Assembly: GCA_017562135.1 (NCBI GenBank)
Contig: QEYB01001685.1
Coordinates: 930,001 to 994,000 of the forward strand
DNA from: Dipylidium caninum
Taxonomy: Eukaryota; Platyhelminthes; Cestoda; Cyclophyllidea; Dipylidiidae
DNA: 64,000 nt
Direction of reading: 5' to 3'
Shown: piece after piece, positions 10,790 through 25,700 of the stretch
Position numbering within the stretch: position 1 is the first letter of the stretch
How the letters are laid out: every line of letters starts with the position of its first letter
The notes under the pieces: generated by a model
What the model was told of the DNA's origin: nothing
The model's database searches: none
What the model saw: only the letters and a program-made list of their open reading frames with translations
Position numbers and translations under genes: made by a program

Positions 10790-13700
10790 GTACGTATTGC
10801 CTTTGTGAGGTGCGGATGGAGTTTAGACGTCACGGGTTCCCATGATCTTCCCCCTTCCCCGTGGTACGGCCGAATTCCATGTGCCCACCAATTTTGTGTC
10901 AAATTAAGACTGAAATTCAATGAGGATAAAATGTTCCCTCCACCTCACTTGGTTTCTGTTCGAAGATAAATGAATCTCTCTATTGTGTGGCCCCAATTGT
11001 CGGCCTAGGATTTTCCACTTTGCTACCTGTAAGCACGCTGATTTGTTGTTGTGATGAACCCCGAGTCGACGCCCTCGTTCCCGTTTAATGAGGAGTTAAC
11101 GTCGGCGAGGGATTCGACACCGCCACTTCTTCCATCCACCCTCAGCGTGCGAACTCGTATCTCCGCTGTTTCCTGCTCACTCTGCCGCAGTGATGCAAGA
11201 TAAAAGGCTACAAGGGGAGGAAAGAAAAAAAGGAGGGTAAGCATATGGAGCAGTGAGGCAGATCTCACTTCAACTCGCGATCGTGCTGTTCGCCTCTGCA
11301 CTCTCGACGTCAAGATAATCCGGGATGGTCGTAGCCAAAATTGTATGAGAATAAGCCCCCGAAGGTTAATTTCTCTAAAAGGTCGGTGCTGGCTCGTAAG
11401 AGAGCATCCTCATTTCAGTGTTAGACATTAGAACCTCCCAAATGTCCTAAACGGCCGCACTTCACACAAACTGACCATTAATCGCCGCCGTGGAAGCAAG
11501 CTTATATTCGACCCAGAATCGAGTGTGGCCTAGGTGACGAGACGACAATTATCTTAGTCTCATTAAAGCCATGTTTTCAAGTCTCCGACCTCCGCCCTTG
11601 CCCCGTCCCCAACTTCTCACCACCAGAATTAAGTATTTGTGTGAATTGTTACACAGATCGCTCGTTAACCCATAAATAACTGAAAAAATAACAAAACAGT
11701 AGACTATTAGCCTGAATAATAAGGATCTGGAAAAGCTGTTAATGATAGAGACAATGAATAGAAACTACACAGGAATGTTTGCTGACTGGAAGCATTTTAA
11801 CAATCAACGATGGCGACAATAACAAACATCGAGGGAGTACAGAGGGTTCGTTGCCCTAATTGTACGAAATGACGAAGTTTATAAAGTAGAAAAGCTTTCC
11901 CCCATACCGTTGTCTTTCAACATCCCAGCGGATGAGACATGAGGCTTCCAGACACAAAAAGTCCTCCCCCCTCTCTCATTTCAATCGCCTTTTAATTATC
12001 GTGGCGACTTTTCAGCATGCAATTTCCTCCAATTGCCCACGGAAATGGGTGATCGTTGGGTGGCGGAAGCATTAAGAGGATAAGGTGGATGAGGGAAAAT
12101 GAAATGATGGACGCGGCATCTTTATTCACACTTCCTAGGGACTTAATTTTCCCCTCGGATGAGAGTTACCAAGCTAGTTCGGTAGAGGATCGGGTTCTCT
12201 GTCCATGAACACCTAGTCACAACTCCTTTACCTAACGTCCTTGATCATCCTGTCTAGCTTCGGAGAGGCAAAGGGGGGATGAGCGAGTGAATGATAAACC
12301 TATTGAGATCGGCCACTTCAATGGTATATGGAAATTTGTTGATGTGAAGCTGCAGATCGCCATACAACAGACACCACCATATTCGTATAACTACACAATA
12401 AAAATTTTCCACTTATTTCATCAGATGGCAACAAAAAGCCCACAAAAAGCCGCATTTGTGCCATAAGTCGCGTGGGGAGAAGGGACGAATGGCGGAGAAG
12501 TAATGGGGCGGAGAAGACGAAAGGCAAAAAATTATTCTTTGAAGTTCATTTATTAGTCTTTGGTAAAACTAACATAGAGCCCCATTAGCCCAAATTTCAA
12601 AATTTTTTTGTTGGATCTAAATGTGAATAAAATGCTTCATCACCTGCGCTTCGAACAAGTAAATGTCCTCGGTGAAAATGTGAACTCTCAGGAAACGACA
12701 GAGGCCAGTTAAGGACGCATGGTGCCCCAGTAGACCTCTGGCAGGTCCCCTTAACAGTCTCTCCTCATCACTTCGACTGAAGTGTGATGTCAGAGGAGAA
12801 ATTGTACCTCAGGCGCGGCAAACTGATACCAACCGCCAGATTTGAGCCACTAAACGGGTTGATCTCGTCTCAAAATCCTATCAAACTCGTAAATTAATAT
12901 GTGAAGTAAAAATGTGAGCTCTCTCAGTTGCATTGCTGGGCCTCCTTTTCACTTCCTTTGTCAAAGAAGTGGAAATAAGCGAGTCTTCTTAAAGAGCCAC
13001 AAAAAACAGATTTGTAACAGGAATTTTTAGGGGAAATTGCTTCTCATCAACCTGAGTGGTCACCTTATTCAGATGGTCACTGACTTAGTAGCGTCTCTTA
13101 AGGCTCCAACGATTCCTACTACAACGTGTCGTTGAGCTCGGGTCTCCTCCATTTGCAAATTCGTCTTCCCGCGGAGGTTCTCTCAGACCAACTGGTCGAG
13201 GCGGTCTCTCCAGCTACGGTGACTGCTCTCACCACCTTTAAGTGGTTCCAATCGGCGCGAGCGGGTCACTTCTCCTTGCGGGAGATACTCCAACCATTTC
13301 CTGGACTGGAATCGCGTCTGGACGATGGCCAACTGCACGATTTTGTGCTGGAGCGTACTCCTGACCAGGTAAATGCGCCGAGTGCGGGGACGATTATAAT
13401 AAAACTTAAAGGGTGGGCATAGGCGTCGGGGTTGCGTTTAAGCCAATAAATGACTTCTAATTTAACACGCATCAAATGGGAAGTGTTGGCACGGAGGTGC
13501 AACATGCATTATGAAGCGTCGTTTTCACCACGAATTAGATCAGAAGCCGTTAATCATGAATGAAGACATAACACCGACAAAAGTGGTGTAGGAGACACTT
13601 GCTATTTTGAGACAAGTGGGAAACTCAGACGACAAGGGAGGGAGATGGACGGGGTTGGCGAGGGACTGGGGCAAGTGGATTATGAGTGGGTGAACCTATT

Positions 13701-16700
13701 CGTGGCGATCGCGGTGTTCTTGGTAACTTTGCCGTTACCAGTTCACATTCACAGTCCGCGGATCTGCATTCGAGGGACGCTTTACGTTGAGCGAGGTGCA
13801 TATACGATGAAGATTTTCGCCAGTGGCGTGGACACAAGCACTTAAGACGACAGAGAAAACGAAGGAATTCTTCACTCACGTCTAGTCTAACTGGCTTATT
13901 TTGGGAAGATTCAACTAGAAATATGTCAACACGCTTCTTAGGTGCTGGCCTAATGCAAAGCACGGCACGGGCACCACTTGGCGTCTTGCACTTTTTCGTC
14001 CTCCTTAACGGGCGCAGGTATCACCGACGAAACCGTAAGCCCTCACCAAAACGTCGATCCACACGGTATTTTGGCCTACGTCTGTCGGGGTGTTTACAAA
14101 TCAGTGGGACTGTACATTCTTTCGTTGCAATGGCAGTAGAATGTGGATGTTTCTCCCAATACAAAGCCGATTTTCTTCCGTCACCGCTTCCACTGACTTT
14201 CTGTTTCCGAGCCGACCACCTGCGCAATCGTGTGTTTGTCTTCCTGCATTCTTGTAGGCAAGTACCTTTACCTCATTAATCAACCAATTTCAACACCCGA
14301 ACTGACAGGTTTGACTGCTCATTTGGTGAAAGTCTGAAAGTGGCTCCTTCGTCATCGCAGCTACATTTTTGTACTGAAATCATAGGCCTTCAGCGTCTAA
14401 AAAAAGCTAACCGACTCACTTCGATGCACTAAGCGCCATCGCACGCGGGAGACGGGGATTTTACTTGACCCCTCACGAATTGGCAGAACCCCAATCGAGT
14501 TGGGATACGCGGTTTAAACTCCTTTTTCGAATGGTTTCACACGAACGTAAATCCACCATCCCCACGTGAAATCACGTAAATCCTGAACTTCTAAAGTATA
14601 ATGTTAACCTCCTCACTCTTGGCTGCCGGGTTAACTACCTCGAATATGTAATTCCTCGCAGAATCAATGATATACACCACCGGGAGTAACTTGAGCGAGC
14701 TCCTCTTCAAAGTCCTCCCTCTTTCATTCTCATTTGTTCCACTTTTGGCTCACCCACAATCCCATTCACCCTTGATCCTCGTGTCACAGTTTAAACAAGA
14801 CTGTTTAAAATTTTTGATGTCGTCTGTCAATCACTCGGACAATCAGGATGGTCGGGGAGCGGAGGATGGACGGAGGTGTGACGTGGAGGAGCCGCCAGTT
14901 TTGGGTCATGTATCCAAGTAGCGGGCTTAATTTAACGCCTCGCCTGTTCATCCTCATTCGTTTGCATCTCTGAAAGATTTGTGGCTCCCAAATTATCGCC
15001 CCCAATGGCGACTCTTGACCTTCAGAACTGGAATAGCCTAATCCGCGATCCTGGGACACTTCCACGCTTTCTAGGCCATTAACATCAACGAGGCTCCAGA
15101 GAAAATGTCCTTACCCACCCACTTGAAGAGGCAACATTAGGACTATGGGAAAATCTCCTCGCCCTAACAACTTGGTTAAACACATTTTGATATGTTGTGT
15201 TGGGCCGCGAGAGTACGTCACACCTGTTTCTCCATCTTGTTCTGGTTAGAGGCCCCGTGCCCCATCCCGTCGATCTGGCTAGGTAATTTCATTTTGACAT
15301 GGTCACTCTCCCCGTCTATTATCTCCTCCCTAACTGACAATTAATGCCGTGGGACGTAAGTTTAAGAATGGTCATTACTCTGCCCCCCTTGATGCCAACT
15401 TTGGCAGGCATTTGGCACTCGTTCTCCGTTTATAGGGTCGTTTTGAGAGAGATATACCTAAATAACTTCGGGGAAAGGATGCAGGTGGAGATGCGGCACT
15501 TGTTCGCTTGGTCAGTCTTTCTCCAATCATCCAATTAATGTTTACATGGAAGCTTCAAGGTATGCTTATCAGTGGATTCTCTGTTGCGGTTAACATCCGT
15601 TCCGAAAGCTTAGTAAAAGAAAGAGGGGAGGAGCGAGTTGACCAAAGGAGACTTGCATATCTTGACAATGAATAGAAGAAGAAAAAGAAAAGAAGAGAAA
15701 AGGATTCTCTCGAGAAATCACTTCTAGCGCCAAAAAAAGAGCCGAAGGATTAATCATTTTGAGAAATTCTTTCCTCTGTTGTGACTTTGCGGCGAGTGGC
15801 GATATTTTCACCCATCCTGTCTTCACTAGGACGCGGGTAACACCATGAAGACACAGACGAGACGTTAGTCCCCACGGTATCCCGACAGACGCGCCTATGT
15901 GACGAGGAGTCTAACCATAGGAGTGCGACATTTGAGAAGGCATGGAGTGTGACTTTCTCCTCTCCCTAGTTAAATTAATTTAACTAAGACGCTATTTCGC
16001 CCCCCAGTGATCGTTTGTTTGCTGATTCTGTCCAAACGCTATCAAGTGCGTATAACTGAGGCATTAATCACGCACCCTTTATGGGTAGTTAACAGTTGCT
16101 CCTTCCAAGGCATCCCACGCACTACGGCCTTTATGATTTCTCCTCTTCATTCTGATGAGTGCCAATTGGCCCCAACTGCCGCCTCGCCTACTCCATACGT
16201 TCCATGCGTCCGAACACTCCTGGCGCTCAGTGATTAATCGGGAAATTAATTTCTCCTAATGATGCTGCACCACCGAGGTGACGTCTCCACTTGGTGATTT
16301 GCCTTAAAAGTGGGCAATTTCAGCTCATTTTTCGCTGACTTGCAACGCCAACTCAGTCCTGGATGCCTCAAACCACTCCTCTTCTTGCAGCACTAAAAGC
16401 TATTTCATGCGAGTTGGTGCTGGGATTAAAGAAGTGCGATGTACGGAGGTACTCGCCACATGGTTACTGCTGCTTGAAAGTTAGAGAGGCTAATAAAAGA
16501 GCATGGCCATGAGTTTCTATGCCATATCGTGGAAAAAGCATCACTCCCATCTTGAACGATCTGTGGAAAGACCATAAATGTTGATAGAGTAGAGCATTCA
16601 TCTAGATCAGCCTTTGTGGATGGTCTTAGGCACACTCACCACCGCCCTACGCCGGAAGATTAATTTACCGACATACCGATTAACGTCGGCTGCGCTATAC

Positions 16701-19700
16701 ACTTTGTCGGAATGTCTGCAGACAGAAGCAACTGCCTTGGACAGATGGTGACCGCTGGATTTTGCTACATCCGCGTCTTAGTTTGAAATAGTGCCACCGC
16801 CAAGAGGGTGATAGGGTGGTGATGGAAGTGACTCGTTGCCATGGTGATAGCTGTAATTACTTGTTATAACATTGTCTGTCCAATTTTTTTCTCCCATGTT
16901 CACTTGTGACTGTTGTACCGTCATTTTCACCACACCGGGCATTAGATTGTTAATGGTGGATCGGCTTACCGCTCCCGTTCTTATCTCATCGAGGTGGGAA
17001 CAATGAGTTTTCCCCTGCACCTTTTTGTTTGCTCTGACCTTGGACAAGCCTCTGAAATGTCCGCTTTATTGGTGGGGTGTATTCCTGCTTCACCGCTAGT
17101 ACTACCCCAATGTCGGTGGTACTGCGAAGGACTTGTATTTTTAACAGGCAGGGTAAAAATTATGGCCCAACATTAGTGAACCTGTGTTGTTTCTCAGCAC
17201 TGCCACGAGGATGAAGCAAGTAGCTAACGGGTCTTACCATGTCTATTTTTAAGTCTCCCTTGATAAAATGTAGGCGGTAGGGATGCAATTCAATGGATTC
17301 CGGTAAGAATGTGGAGAATGTCTACTTTTGGAGCGGCTCTTAGATTTCTATACCACTCCGAAGTGTAGAAGGAGTGAAGAGGTTAGAAGAAAAGTGCTCC
17401 ACAACTTTCGTTTTGAATTTACCAAAATTTCCTCACGGCAGGAAGAATTTGGAAAGGTTGAGGGGAGGAGGGGGTCATCGTCTGAACAAATTGAAGAAGA
17501 GTCCTATTAATCCTTTGTCTCAGGCAAAATCATGCCAGAAAGACGAGTACTGACGTTGACAGGTTGATATTGAGAACATGCTAAATAATCAGCTCCGAAA
17601 TAACTGCGTATTGTGGATTAGAAGCCACGTTGACGGGGATGTGGACACCGGAATGATCTTCATAAGGCGCCATTGAATCCGTGCCACACTGGACCCAAAA
17701 ACGAATGGGGGAGATAAGGACGTAAGGAGCAAATATGAGCTGAGGTGAATCGCTACACCGGACCTCACTGAGCGCAGCGAGATCACCGAACGCCAGCAAT
17801 TTTTCTCCCAGATCTCCCACGGCTATTCTGTCCACGGCTCGGACAGAAATGGTGCTAAACCTTAAAAAATGCGTGACAACATCCTTCCTCCCCCGCAACG
17901 TAACCTAACTTCACCCTGCTAAATAACCATGCAGGTAAAATGAAATTTTCGGAGCAGTTGTCTATTGCACCGGATTTTCTGGTGGTCGAAGATGATAACC
18001 GACAGCAGTGAACATCATTTTCGTATACTTTCTCATTATTCGCCTTAATATCCCCTAAGTTGAAACAGGAGTGGTGGCGACTGTGCGCTCTGAAATGCAG
18101 TACCATAAGTTTTATTTCCTTTATGCCAAGCTAACTGTTAACGACTTTGACAGTGACTTTCCAACTTCACTGCACTCCTTCTCTCCCCCAAATTTCAGAT
18201 TCGCATTAGTATTGACGACAACGTGGTCTTCTTTCAACCCCTCAGTTTTGGCGAAATTCGTGCCGGTTTCCTCGAAATTCAGCACATTGTCTTGGCGTCT
18301 TATCCAATGGAGGCACCAGGACAGGAGGCGTTTAAGGGTCAAATCACTCATGTGAGTCCCAGTCACGTTAATTGACGACGAGTTTGCTTCAAGAGATGGC
18401 GACGAACGCATAATTAGCCTTCTGTGGACCAAATGTTTGCTAAACTCTAACAGTTCTTCTTAGACCCGGAAGGGAGGGCTTAGGATAATTGCTTTTGCCT
18501 CCCGGTCCCTGTCGAAACCCAAGGGCTGGGGACTTTGTGCACTGACATTCAGAAAAGGCCCACTTTTCCCCTCCCTAGATAAAAAGGGTCCTCTTCGCCT
18601 CCTAAATTTAACCGCATTACTAACTCCTTCGACAAGTTGGTCTGTAAATCAAAATGTTCGGTTGGAAACTATGAGAGGGACATTTCTCTTTATTCTGTGA
18701 TCAACTTCGACTGAGCGAGATACGTTGTATCGTGCGCTCCATATTCTTATTTGTGAATGTTAAGGGTGTTCATCTTACGCAGTTTGTAAAATCTTCCCTT
18801 TTTTTATCTCTCAATTTTGGTTTATTTCTCTTCGAAGCCAGATTGAAACAGAACTAGACTTGTATTTACTTTTCTTGCATCGGTTCACACCGAATCATAG
18901 TGCAGCTCTAACTCCGAGGATGGAAACAATAATGAAAACAGCGCCCGAGATTGGTTCTAAAAACCGCCTTCTGGAAATTTGAGTATCATGAAGAGGTCCT
19001 GGGGAAGATCACTGGTTCAGGTTGATGACGACGACTGTGGAATCCGATCCAAACGCACAAACATTCGTAAACTTGGAGCCAAACGAGAATTTAGCCACCC
19101 AAACTGCTATGTTAAAACATTTGTGTACACTAACTGATGAAGAAAACAGTCCTACTAATGTGTGCCTGCCGTATAAACTGACGCAGGTGCAGACGGTCCT
19201 TCGCCATACACGATTACCGTCGTTTCGACACCAAATCATCTCTTGTGACGACAAGTGAATCTTGTACGACAATCGGAAACAATCGAGCAAATGGGTAGAT
19301 GAGAATGCAGGCCCAGAACACACCGCTAGGCTGAAATCTCAGTGAAAAGAGAAAATTATGGATTTCGTATGGAGGAACTTTCAAGAGGGATCCACTATGC
19401 CTTGCCACAACCGGAGTCCCATTGCTGGGCATGTAACGAATGACGGAAAAACCACCACCACTCTGCCCATTCGGCAAAGCGAAATGTTACTGCATAATGG
19501 TAACGCACGACGACTACATTAAGCCGCATTTGCTGTTGACAAATTTAATAACTTCTCCACGATATGACATTTTACCACGTCCTCCACAGTCACCCGATAT
19601 TTCACCGATCGACACTTTATAATCCTTTTCGCAATTCAGAATTATTGTTAAGAGATAAACTAGAATAACCAAGTTGACAGTACAAAAGACTCTGCGTCGT

Positions 19701-22700
19701 TTATTAACTCCACATTTAAAGATTTATTCGAAAAGACATATATGACTTGTCCGAGCATTGGGAGAAGATCGCAGATGCAAATAGGAGTTACTTCGACCGA
19801 ATATAATAAATAATATAACAAATGACGCTTTACGTTTTCTACCTGTTTTTAAAGCCCGTTTCATGATTTCCAACTTAATAACAAAAAAGTATGCTTTCTT
19901 AGAAATATTCAGTCGGTTGCCTGATGTACGTAGAAGGCCCGAGCGTCTCAACTCATGGCAAACGTGTTCACTGATTTTAGGGTCTTCTTCGACGATCTAG
20001 CAAATTTTGCCGAGAAATTAAGAAACGGGGGAAACTTAAAATCAGGAATGTCATATCCACCGTTAATTAAGTCGGCAATTTGCGGAAGAATTACTTTAAT
20101 TTTTTTGCGGACTAGTTCAAAGGACTGAGGAAACGGTTTTGCATTGGTTGACAGGCTGTTCTCCAGGTGGACGATACGAAGCTTAACATTCTTGAGTTCG
20201 CCGCAAAGTCCCTTCACGGCTTCGAAATCAACGGCACCCGCCCGACCGCCTGCGAGACTAGATCAGCGTCACTTTTATCACTTTCACTGCGACGAGTTTT
20301 CCTCCTCCTTCGCCTGCCCACTCCCCCCAGAACGCTCAACTCCACCGCCGCTGTTCAACAAATTACCCCTGTACGCCAGTCGCATCCGTAATTGGCAGCA
20401 AATAGAAATCACTCTAACCTCGCACACAGAAGATGCGCTTCTCTTTCTCCTCTTCCATCGCCTCGGCCAGCCCTCCAGTCCCCTCTTGGGCGTGGAATTG
20501 CGCCGTGGAAGTCTCTGGTTGGTAACCCGGAAACATTCCTGGAAGATTCACGTAGTGCCAACAGCCCCCCTTCGAGTGGGTGCCGGAAAAATTCCCATTC
20601 CCGGAGAACACGAGGCCACTGTGATTGCAGCGGGTGATTCCACCTTTGAGTACTTCGTGGCCATTGATGGGGAGGAGTTTAGACCGGCGTTTGAAGCCGA
20701 GTTGGTTGGTGTTTTGGAGTCAGCTGTTGAAAGTCTCGACACTGAGACACCATTTGGCAGAAATTTTCTTCTCGGAGGCAGTAACTGGACAGCGGAGGGA
20801 GAATTTGGCCGCGACCTCACGCACCTCTGGAGTGGTCTTGGAAGGAGGAAACAGTTCGCTGGATGTGTTCATCGGTATGTACTGCTTCACCACCTCCATT
20901 CACCCATTTTTTAATGCACTTCGTGGTTGTTGTGTATTATCCTGCTTCCGACAAAAAGTTCTTGTTGGTGTCGATTACTTTTGACCACCGAACACAGAAA
21001 AAGGTCGCTACGGTTTTTGAAACAAATGTTGTGCTTGGGACCTGATGCAAGATTTAACTTCCCTTTTTAAAGAAGGCTTTATTGCGTTCACTAGAATAGT
21101 TTCCCTTCATCTGAGGGGAACACAACCTCCAACTCCACATCTTCGTTCGCATTTGACGCATATTTGAATAAAAACAGTGTAGATAACTCAAAAATGTGCA
21201 TCGTCTTCAGTGGATGACACGAAGTGGCCTTCCCTTTTACCTCTTTGTCTTCTTCCGCCTCTTCTTGAGCCACCTCTTCAGCCTCCTCATCTTCTGCCTC
21301 GACGCACATTGGTGCAACTTAGATTTCTTATTCACAATGATCAAGTTAAATACGGACAGAGACGAGAGGAGAATGTTTCGCCTCTACAAAATTTTAAAAA
21401 AAACCAGGCATATTTGATATTTCCGCTGCCGTACTCCTGTGATTGGCACAGAGTCACTTCAAGCTCATTTGCACTGAATAGCCACAGTGACGGACCTCAA
21501 AGCGGTTCCATAGAGAGGCTGACGTCGTAAATAAACAGAGATTATGAGGATGATGCGCATTTTTGCACATTTTTCTGCCCAACCTCCATCCCGGGTTCCC
21601 AGTGGTTAAGTCTGCTCATCAACTAAGCCACCAAGTAAGTCACACTCGCTGTTCATACGCGTCTACGACTAGGCAATTCCACCTCAACTTCCACCTGCAT
21701 ACACACTCATATGTAGAAGCAGGCGAGTTAAATATTTCTCAACTAACATAAAAGACAGAAAATGTCTAATTTGCCTCTTTCTTTTTTTTCCTTTCTGCTT
21801 AAGTGAGTCAAAGTTAGGGAGTTTTGACATGAAGGAGAAATGCAGACATGCTTCTGTGCTCTCCTTCACTTAACTCTACCAGCAGCTTAACACCGGAGGG
21901 ACCTTAAAGGTGAGATGCAGTTCCTATACACCGCATGAAAATTTTCGAACTGGTTTCTTACCCATCCTCCCCTGCTGTCGACGTGCTGGAAAAGGAAGGC
22001 GATGGTCATTCACACCCTCAACTCGTGAGAGGGTGGACTGAGGGAGAAGGATTTCCTCCAAGCTGGCGGCCGGTAGGATATTTGGGAGGACGACTTCTTT
22101 CGCCGGCCAAATTGCATCGCCCTGTAAAGTAGTGTGTTCATAAGAGGAGAGAAGGAAAGAGGGGAAAGGAAAATTCTCAAACAGGCGACGGGTGCCTATG
22201 AAACAAATATGAGTAAATGGAATTAGGCGAGTCATAGGACAAAATTGGTTCTCAACGTTTGCCTCGTCAGAGTAGCGTTTTGTCATACTCACATTAAGTG
22301 ACAGTGCAAATTTGCCTGTTCCATTGTTTATTTTTATTAAAGTTGGACGGCCTTGACGGGAGTCAACTACTTTTACGTGTGAAAAAGTTGCGGCTTCTAT
22401 AACAGTCGCACACAGACCCACACCTTTGCGGTTAGGGGAAGCTGCAAACTGTACATTTTATCATAGTGTATAAATTTGCTTCCTACGTGGACTTTGTTGT
22501 TATTAAAAAAGTCTTCTAGTAGGACAGTTCAGTTCCCTATTCCACTGAGGCGGAGGAATTTCGTGAACATGGGTTAGCTAGATGGCATTAGAAGCCACCA
22601 TTCTTCGATCACGATTCATTTGGTTTTGCCGCACTTCAGGGCTGATGATTCTTCACAAAAGTGCTTAAGAGCATTTTGAGGTTGGAAGAGGCGCACCCGC

Positions 22701-25700
22701 TTGAGTATTCTGCGCTTGTTCACATTCGCTTTTTGGGTGGGAATTTTACACGTCCCCGCTGTCACCGCGGTGTCAAAGGTGGGCACAACAACATTGCAGG
22801 AGAATAAGTGGTGTGCGAAAAGGTAATCACATCTTTTAGCATTTCCATTCACAATTTGCGGGGAGCGGATCAACGGTGAAGTTCCCCAATTTTGCTGCCT
22901 AGAGTGAAGACAAGCGCGGCACGTGAGGGGGTCGACTTGAGGTAAGCACAAACTCCCGTATTTACGACTTACGCCTTAAATGCGCTAATTTACGGCAAAT
23001 TTTATACTTTCCGCGATATTTCACTTCCGTTCCGCGGCATTTTACAGGCCAGTCCCGCCCTCTCTGATTCACCCTTGCGTACACTCGACACCCATATTTC
23101 CCGTATTTATGGGTCCTGGAATGGCATAAAGTCTTGGACAGATTAATATATTTTTGCCGGGGTTTCATTCAATCTTCTGCCTCTCTTGTTATTCTCTTCT
23201 GCCTTCGCGCGCCTCGTCGGCGCCTAACCAAACCACTTTTAAAGGTGGGTTTGTTTGCTTGCGCCTCATCGTTTAAAGGGACAAGCGCTAAGAAAGGAGT
23301 GTGACACGCCTTGTCATGTTCTTCGTCCTCAATGCTTCCCCAACCCCAGCGTAGCCTAAACTCTCAATGCCATTACACCGGCAGGAATTAAAGTCGCGCC
23401 TCACCGTTTCTTGCCGCTGTCTCTCGGTGTCCCGATCTGCCCGCGGAGTTTTGGGCCTTGGGTTCCGACCCGTCAACCTGCACGTTCATCTCGTTATCCA
23501 TCAGGGCTCCATAGAGCCCTCGAAAGAGAAGCTGATGCCACCAGCACATGTGAGGAAGGGGAAATTGCTCTCCGCCTTGTCTAATGGAACGTTTCGTAAG
23601 GTGACTATTACGAGGTGAAAAGCATGCCACACATTAAAAATTTTTTTTTGCGGGTACCTAACAAGCCACAACTTTTCACTCTGGAACAATTTATTTCCTT
23701 AGTTTGCCAAGTTTTTCTAGCCTGTACATACGACCACTTTTAGCCGAGGCTAATTGAAGCCCCACGGCATCTCGTCTAGACAGTAACGGAGTGTATTTTT
23801 AAACCAAAACGTTGCTCGATCCTGAAATAGCCGCCAAAAGCTATCAGACGCGGCGAAGTGCCTGTTCACATTTAGTGCACCTCATGTCTACTGGCGTAGA
23901 CGTCTTAAACATCGCGTTCTTGGCGCTTTTCGAGTGATAACTCGGGGCCCAAGTCGTCCGAAGGTGGCGAAGCCACAGCAGGCCTCCACTCGCCTCAGTA
24001 TTAGCGGATATTTTATGGTTTTGTCCAGGAATAGAGCATCAGTTTGTGCTTCGGTCATTAAAGGCCAGGCGGCCTAGCAGACAAAACAATTGTGTGAAGG
24101 GATCGGTTGATCAACTGTCGCAAACTTCCTTTATTGTCGCTTCCGTCGGAAGTATGAAAGCAGGGGAATATTTTTGGTCGAAACTGTCTTGCATTAAGGC
24201 TACTTGAGTTCCCCCTTATCCCACGTTATCTTTGGATTTTTCACTGTTATTTCATTTACCCCATCCATCATTTCGTCGTCTCAAACTCTTGTCTATTCCC
24301 GTTGTCTACCGGCATCGTTTCACCTCTGCTTATTTACTCGACTGACAATGGGCGAGTGAATTTAAGATTTGTCCTTTTTTCTAACATGTCATCTAAAGGA
24401 GCCCTGTCCTGATGCTGCCTTCAAATCAGCTATCCCATCCTCATGCTGTTTTCAAAAGTGTCGGGAGATAATAGGGCTTTGCGTTTTAAAGGCCCGATCT
24501 TATATGCACAGCATATAATTTCGGTTTATAGCTGACCCCATGATAATTGAGCTTGCCTCGGTTTCTGCTGGGAAGGCCGCCGAGAGATCGGATCTACGGG
24601 AGACCCGTCCCCGAAGCACGATCTTCTGAATGCGGGGGAAGCGAAAGTAGAGAAGAGAAGAGAAGGGAATAAAGACAGAGGCAGGTGATAGCATCTTTGA
24701 GAAAATAATGGGTTCAGATGGCAAAAATCGCTATTTCTGTGGGCTTAAAATGCTCTTTGGTCTGCTTAATGGTTAGAACATTATCAAGGAGGAATTGTCC
24801 ATTGAGGAGGATTTTCTCGATGCCCGACGACCATCCTTCCTATTGTTCACGGTCAACGAAATGGTCCACTGCGGTGCATTCCTTTACCTTCCCCCTCCCG
24901 GGGGACGCAAGTTCCTTTCATTCACTAGTAAAGTTGGCCATAAAAGCCTCAAATTCAATGGGAAAACGCCGTAAATCACTATCCACTACCTGAAATTGGT
25001 TGTTCGTCGCAGTCGCGGTCACAGATTCGAAATCTCTCCTCTCCAGAGTCTAACGCTTTTCATGGCTAATAATTTAAGAAGTTTTCCTGTTGAATATAAG
25101 GCAATTATGGTAAAGTTCATTAGTGAATAAAAGGCGCCTAAGGACTCCGGAAGAGAGGAGCTAAAGAAATGCACTCCGGGGGGGGCTTACATGGCCCGCA
25201 GGCGAATTCGTGGACCGTAAACACACGGAAAGTTGAAAAGACGCTTTGGATGAAGTAAAATTAACAGACGATTTTAAAACAACCTCCTCATTCTCGTGCT
25301 CATTGCTGGTCAGTTCGAGTAGGGGACAGAATCTACTACATGGTGGGTTCTTTTGTCTTGGCTGAAACGGGGTTGTCTGACACCGTTAAAAGCCGTGTGT
25401 CCTTCGCATCGGTCTCATCAGCCCGCGGGAGATTAAAACCAGACTCTTGTATGAGTAATTTCCGCGATGAGTAGCTTCTTGGGGTAGTTTCTGATGAGTT
25501 TATTGGGACTAACTTAAAGTTAAGACCTGAGGCTGGTGGAAGCCTTAACCCTCTCTGTGGACTGTCCTCACTGAGTTGACTCAACCTCAGATCACCGTCT
25601 TCACTGAGGTCAGACACAGATTACCATGTCACGCGTTTAGTCGTCCGTCTAGCCGGGGAAGATTTGCCCTTGGGTTGGCCGGAAAGGATCACTTCAAACC

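Larger units (their letters stand above)
13369..18198. other. neurexin intron, 4.8 kb
   Basis: It contains a perfect 20-bp palindrome (15967-15986) and one LNS-like open segment with usable splice borders (15408-15484), reported separately. Nothing else is recognised. Open frames of 60-118 codons on both strands show no domain. Confidence 0.55.

Noticed and set aside
20268..20379. 112-nt intron as the cause of the exon 4 frame change
   Set aside because: It restores the frame but the donor is weak and it deletes the LNS3 segment PPPLFNKLPLYAS, which fits the family well. An over-called C in the C6 run is simpler. It is kept as an alternative in the finding.
21924..22421. 165-codon minus-strand open frame within the large neurexin intron
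   Set aside because: No recognisable domain, no splice or start context, and mixed composition. An open frame of this length is possible by chance in sequence of this GC content.
25336..25617. 93-codon minus-strand open frame, Ser/Asp/Glu rich (begins MSDLSEDGDLRL)
   Set aside because: Protein-like composition but isolated, with no neighbouring exons and no domain. It could be tested by expression but is not supported enough to list as a gene.
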